From Stenopsyche tienmushanensis (lineage: Eukaryota; Arthropoda; Insecta; Trichoptera; Stenopsychidae), in the NCBI GenBank assembly GCA_008973525.1, contig WACJ01000116.1, positions 496,001-560,000 on the forward strand: 64,000 bases of DNA, read 5' to 3'. Made by a program: the position numbers and the translations under genes. The notes beneath the pieces were generated by a model. That model was given only the letters and a program-made list of their open reading frames with translations, did no database searches and had not been told where the DNA came from. Positions 24,501 to 36,287 of this stretch are shown one piece after another (within the stretch, counting starts at the first letter, position 1; each line of letters opens with the position of its first letter).

Positions 24501-27500
24501 ATATCCTTGCATTCGTGGTTTGGCTGAATTTCGAGGAGACGATGAGAGCGTCATTGTGTCACCGCTTTCAGAGTCTTTGTTTGAAATGAAACAGCTCGGA
24601 AGTACACTATCCTGACTGTTGACAACAGTATGTCTGTTTTCCATTTCTTTCTCCAAATTTTTAGATTCTTTTCGCATTAGCGCAACCTAATTATGTTAAA
24701 ATTAAGCATTTCGTTAATCAATTTGATTTGTTTTATAAAATAATCGTTATTAAATCACACGTTAATAAAAAAATATCAATTTAATATTTGGTTTACATAC
24801 ATTATCATGTGCTGTTTTTAAGATTGGATCGAGGTCTTCACAAAAATCTGCTCCTTGGTGGTAAAAAGTACAGCAAGCATGCATATATGACAAGAACTAT
24901 TGAAATAAAATTAGTATATTAATTAAATAGATAATGCAAGTAATAAAATCATAGTTTTGTTTATATTTTATGGAATTCATTTTAAAAATTTGTTTCAATA
25001 TTTACGCAGTCGCATCATTTTTTCGTTTTTTAAAGAGACACTTTGAATTTTAAAAACATATCGCAATTATAAAACTTTAAGCAATATAATTAAAACAATT
25101 GATACTGAAAAAACTGTTTGGCGTGCTAAAACTACAACGGAGAACCAAAGAACTGAACAGAAAAATTTATCACTGTGAGAAATTCACATGTCATAGAGTG
25201 AGGTCATTAAATAAATAGCACCTATTTGATAAAAAAAAACAGCTTACATAGCACTTATAATATAACAAGGCATAATAAAATGCATACCTTATGTAATAAA
25301 ATTATAGAGTCGAACTCGTTTATTGTGAGCACAGTTATGATTGAATCATTGAAAGAGTGTGACAATTGCACAATAATTCTGTACGTAACTTCTGATGTTG
25401 TACAGTAATTTCGATGACTACAGGCGGCAAGACATTAATGAAGGGAAGGTGGGAGATTAAGTGATTCTTGGAATAAATAATATTGGAGATTCGAAGAAGA
25501 ATGATGAGTGATTTTATAAATTCTGAAGAAATTCCGGAGGCTCGTACAGATTAACCCTTTCAAACCGGAGAACATACACGCTATGCTCTAATGTAAATTC
25601 ACTTTTCTGTCAGCTCCACCGTAACTTGTAACAGGTTTGATAATGTACTGGGCTCAATAAACGAACCTTAACACTGTTGATAGCACACAATATTCGTTCA
25701 TTTCTTAATGTTCAACTTGCAACTATGAAAATATGTATAATTTTAAAATATACAAGTTTAAAGTGTTCTATTGTGTCTAAAATTATTTTAAATAAACTGT
25801 AAAGAACTTATTAAATAAGTGGGAGCGGCTGACTGCTCTCGAGTTGCTGGTTTGCTCAAGCAAAAAGGGCCTCGAGCGCAGAGTTAATGTGTTGCGAAGA
25901 TAAAAGTACAGGGTACCATACAAGCCTGCCAGCTTACTTCTGAAGGAGTAGATTTTGCAAAAGAATGGTGATACTCGGCCAACAACGCCACTCCAGAACA
26001 GTCAAGGGGGAATAACAAAATTGGTCAGCGATAAGAATGATGCTCGTATCTTAATTATCAAAACAAACGCCTGTTTTCAAGACAACACGAACGAAAGTCG
26101 TCTTATCTTTGTTGAAAGAGCTTAATAGTTTATCGGACGATTTCAGTTAATTATACCTAAATTTTATGACGGCTAAAAGCCTCTTTAGAATACAATTTTT
26201 GTTGAATAGTAAGTATAAACATTTATGAGTTTCTATAAAAAAAAACATATTGAGAATGTTTAGACGTGTAGGGGTACTTTTACAGCACGACTTTGCCATT
26301 GATGCACGAGTGTATGATGAGATGCAAGACTCTCAGTACTTCTTCTAGGGAGTACGAGTAAGAATCTCACTCAACACTTCTTTCAAATGAACGCTTAATA
26401 CATTATTCTTATTGCTTGTCTTAAGAGGATCGGTAAAAACTATTTTTTTTTAAATTGACCAAAAACTATGGGCAAACACGCTTGAAGTTACCCGTATGCA
26501 AAGTGTTAAATAAAAATAAAATTGTACCATCTTGTATGCGTATAAAAATATAACATTAAAAAATCAAATTTTACTTACGGTGGCAAGAATTTCATGCCTT
26601 CTTCTGGCTCTCAACATAGTCAGTGCATGAACGTAATCGAGAGCCGTGTGTCGAAAACAAGAACGGGTTGCGGAGAGCAAATTATCAGCTTCTTCTATTT
26701 CTAAAGGTCGATTTTTAGACACCTTCATTAAACAACAAAGAATGAATTATTAAAATGATCGTTCATACAAATAGAATTGGATCTATTTTAGCAATATCAT
26801 AAAATATGACTAATATGCAGACTAAGCTAATCAAACAAGCATAACATTAAAATGAATCATGCATTATTATTTGACGAGCTTTAACAAAAATAGTCCAAAC
26901 ACAGTAACACTCAGATACCTGGTCCCGTGGATATTTTCCTAAGCAGTTAACGCTCAGTATCGTATTACTATGGGTTTGAATACGATAAGAAATCTCTCCA
27001 TTTGTTAGCATGCCATACAATGCATCTATATTATTTCTGGTAAGGTTTAAAAAATGTATAGTTCTTTTTTTTGACGAATGGTCAATAATGAACATCAATC
27101 ATTCGTAGGATCGTTCGTTGTGCCAATAACAAAGTATAGCAGTATTAAATGTAACAAGAATAGACAATCTTGTCCACAGTTTGAGAGCTGTTCAAACACA
27201 CGGAATGATTTAAAAATATTTGTGTGTATTACTCGCTTCAAATCAACAGGTGCTTGAGTGTTAATACAATACAGAACTAGCGCTATCGTAAAAGAAATAT
27301 AAATAAAATTGCTTGTTTAAAAATACTTTTAAAAAGTTACCTGCGAATTTCTAGTGAGAGCTGCATCCAAATCATTTGATAACTTCTCAAAATAATGCTT
27401 GCTTTCTTTGACACTTTTCACATCTCTAAAAAAATAAATATAATAAATTACACATATATAGTAAATATCTTAACAATATAGCAATTCCATATATTTATTT

Positions 27501-30500
27501 TTTTAACACGAAATCATAGTATTTATAGAAAATTCATTGATAAATTATTATCAAAAATTTTATATAAGATAATTTGTGTTCTGAAAATTTGATAATCGCG
27601 TAATTTTCCAACGGAAATAATTTTTTTAGTATTAAATATTAAAATAGAAATTATTGCATATTGGGGCCTCCTAGTGGGTGGTTAATTGATAAACGAGAAG
27701 CGTATTTTGACAAAATTGCCCAAGTGTATCGATATTCATTAAAATTAATACTGCATTAATAAAACAACTGACACAATTCTCGATTAATTAATAAAACTTA
27801 CACTTTTACAAATGAAGTAAGATTTTTTAAAACTGTTCTAGATGCTTGGTCAAGTAGAATTGTATGAAATTTGTTCATTTCTTGCAATATTTGGTTTAAA
27901 CGGGAAAGTTCAGTTGCAACAGCTGGTTCGTCACTGAATTGCAAGCTCAACTCCCATACAGAATTGGCAAACAAGCTGTAATAAATAATAAAAAAATTAA
28001 ATACATATTTTTATAAGTTGTGTATGATTTTGTTGAAAAATATACAATTTGAATTTTATTTATAAAACGATAAAATAAAAAGGGAATGTAAGAATACCAA
28101 GAGCGTGAAACCGACACAATAAAATATTAAATTCATAAAGTATAACAATAAACATTACAAAAATAAGAGCTGCACTTTTAAACACACAGGTTTGAATACA
28201 AAGACGCATGGAAACTTTATCATGACAATGCGTCAAACCAAAGTGCCTTTATCAATGATTTCTTAGCCAGGATCCGCACTCTATCGGTTTCTCAGTCTCT
28301 CTACAGTCCTGATCTGGCTACCCCAGATTTATTTTGTTTCCTTGCTTAAAATAAATTTTGAAAAGGAAACATTGGGGCACGATTGAAACATCGGCTCTAA
28401 AGGACATCCAGGAGAAAGCCTTCCGGGCTTGGCAAAACCACCTCCTTAAGTATATCAACGCAGGAAGGTGCTATTTTGAAGATTTTTGACTAATCGTACA
28501 AATATGTTCAACACATGATTTTTTATGAATTTAGCCGCATTGTTTTTTGAACACAACTGTATATCAGACAATTTAATAACATCTTTTCATACGTATATAT
28601 GTGATAATATCACAAAAGAGTTGGTAAATGTAGCTGGAATACAATGATATGAATATATTACTAAGCAATTAAATGTTAAAATTACATTTATAAAAGAAAA
28701 TAAAAAGCTATACCTTTGTTGAGCAACGTAAGTCTTTCCATGATCGACCATTAAATTGCACATCTTAATTACTTTATCAAGTTTAGTTTCCAAACTTTCT
28801 ATCCCAGCTTCCTCGATCTCCAGTTGTGATCTGATAATGAAAGAAATCGTTTTTTAATCGACACATAGATAGTATGGAATTGTAACACTAGACGAGTTAT
28901 TGGGAGCCTCAATGATTCAAAAATAAAAATAACTGTAAATGTTTCATCAAAGATTATAACGTAATTAAAGAAAATCATACAATTTCATGCATTATATTTT
29001 ATTTGACATTTACTATTTATATAAATCACAGCTGCTTCACACTATTTATATAAGTGCAGTCACAAATAATTCACTGCAGAACTAAGGCTTCTTCAATATC
29101 CATTTATAGGAAGGGTTTATATATATCTCGTCTGTATCATACATTCACCTTCTCGTTCATTCGATATTGAAGGTAGTATGACCCCAGAATTTCATTTAGA
29201 ACACTCGCCCAATAGGCACCCTTGAATATATCGATGAATGTATCGAAGGACGTTTTCGCGACTGTCTCGATAGGAAGTGTGGGGGATTTGTAAAGACTGA
29301 GCAGTTTTCTTTGGGAAATAATTTAAAAAAACCACTTGAGGTGACCTTGTTGATTTTACTGGAAAGGACTTTCTTGAGTACAGAGAGTCTAGTTCCCCTA
29401 TTCCTCTCAAGGGCATTGCCGAGCTAGGATGGAACCGAACTCTTTATTAGTCCCGCTATTTGGGACCATGCTAGCCCGTTCAACAAAAATGCAAAGCAAG
29501 ATGCAAAACCACGCTTTGAGCTTGCGCTCTGATTGTGGGGGGGGGAAATTAACTAGATTTTGTAACTGAAATTAAAAGATTAGCTAAGATAGCAACACAA
29601 ATTAGTTAGCCTCTGAAGGAGTTTCCATGATCGTACTGATGTCGCAAAAAGCCCTAAAAGAGGATGGGGTGGCCACAAGGTTTGTGTGTCCAACCGGTCC
29701 GCTTTTCAGACCACTGATATGACGAATAGAGTGTCCTTGCGGTCGGACGCCATACCTGAACATGTTTAAAGAAAAGAAGGATTAGACATCTTAGTATATA
29801 TTATAAAAATGGACAGTCTATCAGTGTTGATTCATGTAAAGTAGAATGGTCAAGTACAATAAAAACCATGTGCAACTCTCAACTGGGTCAGGTATTCTGC
29901 GTTATTTACCTCAAGTCTAGTTGGCCCTGCGCATCTCAGATTCGTTCCTATATCAACTGAGCATGTTTTCCCATTCATATGTAACTAATCCAAGCAAATT
30001 CAAGACTGGGTGGTTTCCTATTTCAGGCTGATCCTCCCAGTTTGGCGAATTTATATAATATCATTATTACATAAGACGTAAATAAATTCACATCTAAATT
30101 CTATTGACTTTTTATACAAATGCTCTTTCCTTTTGCTATTTTCGGCAATATTTTAATGTAAAAAATTCATTTACCACATATATGTTTGTATGCAGCGAAA
30201 AGCATATCAAATGTGGCAGATAACTATACTCGGAGGGCGTTCATTATCGAATGTATATTTTGCCATCTGGTCAATCAATTGCAATGATCGTCACACAAAG
30301 CAAAATCAACAAGCATTGATTTATTGGACGCAATTGATGCGATATAAGTTTATATAATTATTTTCGTACAAAATTAATATTATGGCAAATTTCCTATTAA
30401 TAAAAAAATATAGAATTTTGGGAGTTTTGTCGAATAAAACATTTGCTATTGAATGAAAATAATTTACTTACATATTAATATAGGTCTCCGTTTGGCTAAT

Positions 30501-31258
30501 CCTTTGAACAAAAGGCTTTAGAAACTTACAATGCATTTTGATGTGGAATACGAACAGATATTTTAGAAAGCTTTTATGTATTGTATAATGCCACTTAATA
30601 TTTGACGATGCTATTGTATTGAGACAAAATGGATTTGGATATATTTTTTCATTTCAATCCACAAATAATAACTGTACAATTTTAATAAAGTAACCGATTA
30701 ATTGGTATTCTAGTTATCACACCGACTGACTTAAAGCATTCAAGTTGTCAAGATTACATATAGATTTTTTTATATGTCAGTTGATAATGATTAAAAATTG
30801 ACATGTTTGCTTTTTTTGCATATGATAATGAATTTGCAATCATTGCTTAATTATGCAAATAAATGAAGAGTATGATTTATGCACTGTTGTTAAAATATCG
30901 AAACTAAACTGTTCACAAAGAGACATAAGTTAGCACTGTTGTTGAGTAATTTTGTGTAGGTAACCTTCAATATCAAAATGTTTGCTTGTCAGTATAAGTG
31001 TATCTGATTTTATAGTAAACAATCAAATGAGCAATGAAATCTAGGAAAGCCAGACAATCTATGATATGAATCAAAAACAGGCAGTACGAGTAACAAGAGT
31101 TTTATATAGATAGTGGATATATATATATATATATATATATATAGTTTTATCTACTGTTTAATCGTTAACAAGCAGATTAGCGCGATGAGTCATCGAGGGT
31201 TCCACCTGAATTTGGGCGAATCTCGAAGGCATTCGTCGATATCCACGTGGGTCTTCAT
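18552..31258 (-). CDS. CenB1A: ACAP / centaurin-beta family Arf GTPase-activating protein (17 exons, 852 aa)
   Basis: Arf GTPase-activating protein with coiled-coil/BAR, ankyrin and PH domains; the family acts on Arf6-type GTPases at curved endosomal or plasma membranes. Exons, high to low: 31258-31206, 28830-28714, 27975-27802, 27425-27341, 26722-26579, 24896-24801, 24686-24421, 24330-24214, 21318-21136, 21061-20955, 20874-20688, 20612-20362, 20259-20071, 19988-19819, 19750-19637, 19547-19441, 18750-18552. All junctions are GT-AG and the phase is continuous. The start is [17 protein letters not shown], the family's usual N-terminus. BAR covers about residues 1-235 and PH begins at 282 (MQGYLFKR). 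The ArfGAP zinc finger is C426-x2-C429-x16-C446-x2-C449, with the arginine finger near R435. Ankyrin repeats cover about 660-790, and the C-terminus has the conserved [11 protein letters not shown]. No frame break was seen. Introns are full of mobile-element remnants. The symbol is by family similarity to the Drosophila gene. Confidence 0.93.
18987..19403. mobile_element. Tigger-like MITE with an inserted LINE RT fragment (ACAP intron 16)
   Basis: Inverted ends CAGTCAACCCTGCTATAA and, inverted, CAGTCAACCCTCCTATAA, with TA on both sides (18985-18986, 19404-19405). Between 19065 and 19346 lies a plus-strand LINE RT fragment ([20 protein letters not shown], then a shifted frame with TRVRQGD-like residues). 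An 11-bp direct repeat, CTATAGCGTTT, brackets it (19054-19064 and 19347-19357), which looks like an insertion target duplication. The LINE piece is truncated at both ends. Confidence 0.7.
21979..22051. mobile_element. Short hAT-like MITE in ACAP intron 8
   Basis: Begins CAGGGGTTCTCAGACT and ends in the inverted form AAGAACCGTTG, the usual hAT-type CAGNGGTTCT terminus, with GTCCGTGGACCCC inside. The 8-bp flanks CTCTAGTG and ATCTAACG match at 5 of 8 positions, so the duplication is decayed. Confidence 0.5.
22254..23000 (-). pseudogene. LINE ORF2 3' part (RT C-terminus and Cys/His knuckle), in ACAP intron 8
   Basis: Two successive minus-strand blocks. About 22930-22640 encodes an RT C-terminal region with [20 protein letters not shown] and [18 protein letters not shown], typical of I/LOA/R1-group LINEs. 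The block 22538-22254 encodes [12 protein letters not shown], then [19 protein letters not shown] (the C-x-C...H...C knuckle) and REALLCRI to a stop. The frames are broken between them. The element is in the same sense as the host gene. Its last segment resembles the LINE-like tail in the composite repeats. Confidence 0.8.
23668..23692. repeat. Isolated hAT-like terminus
   Basis: The inverted sequence CAGTGTTTCTTAACCGAGG ends here, a typical hAT-type end. No partner end was found nearby, so only a solo terminus is claimed. Confidence 0.3.
25551..26509. mobile_element. piggyBac-like non-autonomous element in ACAP intron 6
   Basis: Both ends carry TTAA, with inverted termini TTAACCCTTTCAAACCGGAG (left) and, inverted, TTAACACTTTGCATACGGGT (right). 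TTAA target sites and a short CCCTTT-type TIR are characteristic of piggyBac. The interior, about 950 bp, has no transposase. Most of it matches the repeat at 80-560. Confidence 0.65.
28185..28495 (+). pseudogene. mariner transposase C-terminal fragment in ACAP intron 2
   Basis: Plus-strand remnant with [29 protein letters not shown] (around the third catalytic aspartate), a [13 protein letters not shown] stretch, and [14 protein letters not shown] / [11 protein letters not shown] at the end. Frame shifts and stops are present. The N-terminal half is absent. It is opposite in sense to the host gene. Confidence 0.75.
29075..29425 (+). repeat. RTE-like retroelement tail in ACAP intron 1
   Basis: Shares TCACTGCAGAACTA, CTTCTTCAATATCCATTTA and CATACATTCACC...GATATTGAAGGTAG with 57455-57625, and GTTGATTTTACTGGAAAGGA with the minus-strand copy at 10675. 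It lies directly before composite copy F. Non-coding. Confidence 0.6.
29430..29950 (+). repeat. Composite repeat copy F (linker plus LINE-like tail), ACAP intron 1
   Basis: Starts with the linker block CTTTATTAGTCCCGCTATTTGGGACC, split here by small changes from other copies. It continues through GCTTGCGCTCTGA to the reversed LINE-like tail (about 29635-29770; GGTCCGCTTTTCAGACC). It ends in GGTCAGGTATTCTGCGTTA, which matches the inner left end of copy C. The mariner part is missing. Confidence 0.6.
31117..31143. repeat. AT dinucleotide microsatellite
   Basis: An uninterrupted AT repeat of 27 bases just inside ACAP intron 1, about 60 bp from the exon 1 donor. Confidence 0.9.
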
Positions 31259-32496
31259 TGTGGAAGGTTTTGAGGTCGCCCTCGCCGTTCTACACTCGCG
31301 GCTTCTCGTTCTCCACTTCAACCGCTCCAGACCATGTCACTTTTGACAGACACGTATACAACACCTACATACACACCCTGATCCCTTTAATTTCATCTTG
31401 AGCCTTATCTCATTCATCAATATCAATATTAATGACATATTCATCGCGATAAAAATAATAACGCATATCATTCGACAAATTAAAAAAAAATATATCGATA
31501 AAATATTTTTCTTATCGTTTAAAAAACGAACCAAATTAATTATTTGCACAGTAGACGACATTCAATAAGGACGCCGACATAATATAAAAAATGCAAACGA
31601 ATTGAAAATACGCCTAATAAAATAATTCAAAGATTAATCGATGCATAAAATCACAAATGTAATTTTATTCGGCGGGCAAAGTGACCACTTAAATTTACAT
31701 CCACAATTATACATCACAATTAAATTCATACAAGCGTATTTTAAATTAATTGCCATATTATATAGGATCAATTTTTGTTCAATATTTTTTTAAATTTATA
31801 TACATAATTTAATTGTATAAAAACGTTGTGATAAAATTTAAATATGTTATTTTATTTATTCAATTTAATGATTCAAATTTATAGCAATTAATATGTATAT
31901 ATTTTGGAGCAAAGATTGCCTCCGCATGTCAATTTATAACGGTTCAAACGCCTACTTTTCTCAGTGTGTGACAGTGTCGTGGCTGTGTTTATATCGCATA
32001 AACAGTAACCTTAAAAAATTCTAATTCGTCCTCATTAACGTCCTCTGTGTAGAAATAATATATTTGTAAGCTCTAAATCTATTATATAAATCGATAATAA
32101 TAAATATTGTCTTCGATTACTGTCATTTACGATTCTTGTTATTGTATTTTGTAGGTATTATTTTTACCAAATTAATCCTATACAACTTTGAAAATATACA
32201 TATTTAAACGATTAAACGTTTTTCAATATGCTAAATATATGCAAGCGCACTTTAAGCTCACTCTAACTATAATGGAATTTTTTAAATTACAATTGAAAAT
32301 GTTATTTTCTTCAATTTAATGCATATAAATTACTAATCTAATATATAAGCTATACAGTGATATATTCTGATTATGTAACTATTTTTATTTTAAATTTGAT
32401 AAAATCTTCATTGTATTTACTGTATTAATGTAGTTTGGGATTAAAAATTTCTGTTTCTGTAATTTTTTAATTAAAGTTTTTTAGTTTATATCGTAC

Positions 32497-32612
32497 CTCT
32501 TGTCATATTCTTGGGGTCTAGTTATCTTCGTCGTCAGTTGTATCCTTGCAATTTTTCCATTAGGTGATGACACTCTTTCCGCTTTAGCGTGCAATTCTGC
32601 CGATCTATGACT
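32497..32612 (-). other. Orphan exon-like open block of unknown identity
   Basis: On the minus strand a block open for about 38 codons (RSAELHAKAERVSSPNGKIA, then RIQLTTKITRPQEYDKR) is preceded by CTGCAG and followed by a good donor, AAGAG|GTACGA. It lies about 1.2 kb upstream of ACAP exon 1, in the same sense. It could be an exon of another gene or a transposon relic. If the donor is ignored, the frame stops four codons later. I do not recognise the family. Confidence 0.3.
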
Positions 32613-32614
32613 GC

Positions 32615-33130
32615 AGCGTCATTAATAACGTTGGCAAGAAAAGCTCAATAGGGAGTGAAATACAATGATGGGGTTTTAAGATATATGCATTTATTCGATT
32701 AATTTGATCGATAGCAGTTATGAGGAGTAGTCTAGTAGATGTTGACTTCTATGGTAACTCTAACAGTAACCCAGAGCTGACTCGTTTTGCCATCTGACCT
32801 TCTTTTATATTCAGCTTGATGTTTTGCTTATCAGTCTTACTTCTGCGTATTTATTTAAACCCAAACACTTGATTTTTTATCTTCTTTCTTTTCGTTTCCT
32901 CATGACTGAGGATCGTGACTATGACTATGTAGATTTTGTTTGTTTCTGAGCCACGTCCTTCCAGCCATCCTTGTCTTCCGCCGTCTGCAGGGCTATAGTG
33001 AGGGTTGATTCGCTCACCTCCTTCACTTCACTTGGGCACACTGCCAACCATCGTTAGTTTTTCTAAATTTTCTCCATCCCGGCAAACAATGTGTCCGAAA
33101 AACTTTAGTATTCGCCTCAGACAGGCGGAT
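32615..33130. other. Unclassified, less AT-rich stretch next to the piggyBac relic
   Basis: The minus strand around 32930-33000 shows a short QTAEDKDGWKDVAQKQ-like frame, reminiscent of LINE RT C-terminal tails, but too short to assign. The piggyBac left terminus should lie in this interval but was not identified. Confidence 0.25.
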
Positions 33131-34160
33131 AAGAATATTTTTAATTTTTTAACTCCGTTAGGATGGACTAGTTGGTTCTTTTGGCAGTTTGGTTATATAT
33201 TTACGGACAGGTTTTACACCAATTCAACCCTTGCTGAAGAACTCTTGAAAAGGAAATGTTTTCTCATTGGCACGATAATGACCTACAGAAAGTGTTTACC
33301 TAATCATATAAAAAAACAAGATTAGCTGTGGGACGAAAAATAGCATACAGAAAATAAGATACTTTAGTATTAGTTTGGCGAAACAAAATAATAGTCACAA
33401 TACTCAGTACAAAGCATACATCAACTTCCCAATCAATGAGAAGAAGAGCAAGGACTACCCCATACCAATCTAATTAAGATGAGCTAATAAACAAGCCAGT
33501 AGTAATTTTAGATTATATTAAAAATTTGGGCGAGGTGGACACGGCAGATTAATACGCAACATCATATTGTTTCATGCAAAAGACTTTAAAGTGATGGAGG
33601 AAGTTATTTTTTTGGGGTTTTTAAACATCGATTGTAAACTCTTATATTTTATACAAGGAATATGAAATTAAAGAAAATAGAAAGCCAATAAATCTTAAAA
33701 AATTTCGCTGACAATTATTGATGCAACTTATTGTCCAAGGTCCAAATTAGAACGGTTATCGTCAACTGACCCTGATCAACGGTTAGATGAAGTCTTCATT
33801 TTATTTATAGTAGATCAGGGAAGAATTATAGAGACTATATGGTGTGTTCAGACCGTGAAACTGAAAAAGTATGAAAACAAACACTATTTTTTTGCAACAC
33901 TTGCGAAAGGAAACCAGCGCTTCATTCTGAAGATTGCTTCAAAAAATATCATAAATTACATGATTACAAAAATTAATAAAACAGATAAAATGCCTAATAT
34001 ACTTAATAAACATCCTGCATAACAAAATACTATTTTTTTTATTCATAAACCCTCAATTTTTTCATTTTATTCCATACAAACAATTTTTTAGAAATATACA
34101 AAAAATGGTTTGGAGTTGGTGAAAGCTTTTATAAAAAAATCTCGGAGCCCAAAGGGTTAA
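33131..34160 (+). pseudogene. piggyBac transposase, broken C-terminal half with right terminus
   Basis: Plus-strand relic. FTDRFYTNSTLAEELLKRK and LIGTIMTYRKCLP lie at about 33210-33300. After frame changes come VVILDYIKNLGEVDTAD, a FMQKTLKWWRKLFFWG-like stretch and VNSYILYKEYE. The Cys-rich C-terminal domain follows at about 33840-33975 (CSDRETEK, FFCNTCERKPALH, EDCFKKYHKLHDY), whose spaced cysteines match the piggyBac C-terminal zinc-binding domain. The right end CCCAAAGGGTTAA lies at 34148-34160. Multiple stops and shifts; the N-terminal half is not visible. Confidence 0.85.
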
Positions 34161-34949
34161 ACCAATAAAACGTGTACTTTATTTAGTATTAAAATATAGT
34201 TTGACCTTTGTAATTAAATTAATATACAATAACCATACAAAAAATGCCAAATAGAACTACATTATTCGTCCCGCTCAAGATGTGTTAATATAAATTTCAT
34301 TTAAATTAAAAATTTCTTAAAGTTAAATGCAGTCTCTTTAATCAGATAATGCGATATAAAGGTCACATAATCTTCTGACATTAGATTAATGTTAAATATT
34401 TCTTTAGAAAAAAATTAAGATAAGAATGCTTAGTAGTACATTTGATATTCACCACACATCCTGTATTTTAAATTTGTTATAAAATTGTAAGTAGCAGAAT
34501 TTGCGGTTTTTATATCAATGAAAAAATCTTATCGTATAATTAGGTATTCGTTAACAATTGAATTTATTTCAATTCGAATTGACGCCGCACGTACCTGTGT
34601 AACTATTTTATAGCTTTACATTCGAACGAATTCCTTAATTGTCTTTATCGCATGCACTGATATTGAAGCGAGAGTGATTTAAGACGTATACATTTTATAA
34701 AAATGTGCTTAAAATTGTGCAATATTTAATTTTTTAACGCATCGTCGTTTAAATGAATTGCAAATTTACGCAACATTAAAATTGCTGATTTTTTATTCTC
34801 TTGCAAAATATATACGCGTCTTTGTTTAGGTTGAACGTACCTCGGTAGTTTATTCGACGTCTTGTCTTTGAGAACTGAATTAACAATCACAATTAAATTC
34901 TTCAAATTCCAGGTATGTTTTAAAGTAATGGGATAAATATTCGTTCGCA
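34161..34949. other. AT-rich region upstream of TMEM19
   Basis: No gene or repeat was recognised. It must contain the TMEM19 promoter and 5' UTR, but no clear core-promoter motif was found. Confidence 0.35.
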
Positions 34950-36287
34950 ATGGAGACTACTAACAAGAAACAGAAAGTCAGCGCCATAGATAAAATAAAA
35001 AATGATCATATCACATCGGTTCTCGTCTGCGCGTTAGCAATACCGCTCTCGATGTCCATGTGGTTGTTCAATGTCGGATATTCGTATTTCAAAGAAGACG
35101 CCACATATGACGGTAAATTTGTATACGTATTTAACGTCGAATTTTGTTAACCGGGACAAGTATTTTACTTTCATTCTATTTGCAGACTCTATCTTCATTC
35201 ATCCATCGCGCTGGTTGATAGCGAGTTCCATATCTATATCCATCGCGTTCTACGGTCTCAAAAAGAAGAGTCTACGAGTCAGCGGTGCCATTTTAGGAAT
35301 ATTCGTCGGTTTCATTTTAACGATAGCGAGTTATTCTTTCCTCGCGTGTCTATTCACGTTTTTTATTACGTCATCGAAAGCGACTAAATTTAGAGGAAAA
35401 CAAAAGTCCAAACTGGAAGAAGATTATAAAGAAGGTAATAATCGACGGCTTTTTGTCGAATATAAAACGAGCGCCATTTATAAAATAAATCATCCGTGTA
35501 GGTGGTCAACGTACGTGGGTTCACGTGTTATGCAACGGAGGTATGGCTACACAATTAGGGCTTTTATATATATTGGATGTGGGATGCGGAGAGCGCCCTA
35601 TCAATTTTACAGATGATTATAGACCCTCTTGGCTCGCTATGGGTATATTAGGTAAATTTATTTAGAATTTGTTTCGTATGAAATCGCCTTGCCGAATTGT
35701 TAATTTATGATTATTTTTTTAAGGAGCGTTTGCTTGTTGTAATGGAGATACATGGGCATCGGAATTGGGAACTGTTCTAACGTCCGGCGATCCTTTTCTT
35801 ATAACGACACATAAACGTGTACCCCGTGGCACCAACGGAGGTGTAACAGTTACGGGTACTATCCTGAGTGCAATCGGTGGTCTTGTCGTGGGTATTGCAA
35901 ATTATATCGTTGTACTGTATTTCTCCGACGGCGGATTACTCTCATCTGGTCCGCCGCAATGGCCGATACTTGTTGTGGGATTTCTAGGAGGCTTATTTGG
36001 AAGCTTAATTGATTCAATTCTTGGAGCGACGCTTCAATATTCAGGTATTATTACTATATTCAATCCGAGAAAACTGGATTTACACAGATTTTATTTGTCG
36101 TTCAATTTTTAATGCGTTTTATGAAATTTTAGGAAGGGATTCTCAAGGTCGAATTGTTTCCGCGCCAGGAAAAGGAGTGGAATATATTAGTGGTCGCAGA
36201 GTGCTCGACAATCACAGTGTGAATCTCATATCCAGTGTAATAATGGGCTTTTTAATGCCGTACGTTGCAATATATGTTTGGCCTTAA
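34950..36287 (+). CDS. TMEM19: Transmembrane protein 19 (TMEM19, DUF92 family; 5 exons, 345 aa)
   Basis: Polytopic membrane protein of the DUF92/TMEM19 family; its function is poorly known, and no reaction can be read from the sequence. Exons are 34950-35112, 35186-35434, 35502-35651, 35724-36044 and 36133-36287. All introns are GT-AG and only 67-88 nt long. The joined frame is open to a TAA stop. Family hallmarks are visible: KATKFRGKQKSKLEEDYKEG after several hydrophobic segments, GGQRTWVHVLCNGG at the exon 2/3 join, NGDTWASELG, VPRGTNGGVTVTGT, GSLIDSILGATLQYSG and RRVLDNHSVNL near the end. Length is close to that of vertebrate TMEM19 (about 336 aa). The first ATG opens the conserved N-terminal block, followed by a hydrophobic segment at about residues 22-40. 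Reading the short introns as coding gives spurious extended ORFs. Confidence 0.95.

Noticed and set aside
28185..28495. Unannotated ACAP exon
   Set aside because: It is on the opposite strand and encodes mariner C-terminal motifs; ACAP phase is already continuous without it.
35071..35616. Long single-frame reading across TMEM19 introns
   Set aside because: It reads through short introns; the spliced version restores conserved TMEM19 blocks, while the unspliced ends do not resemble the family.
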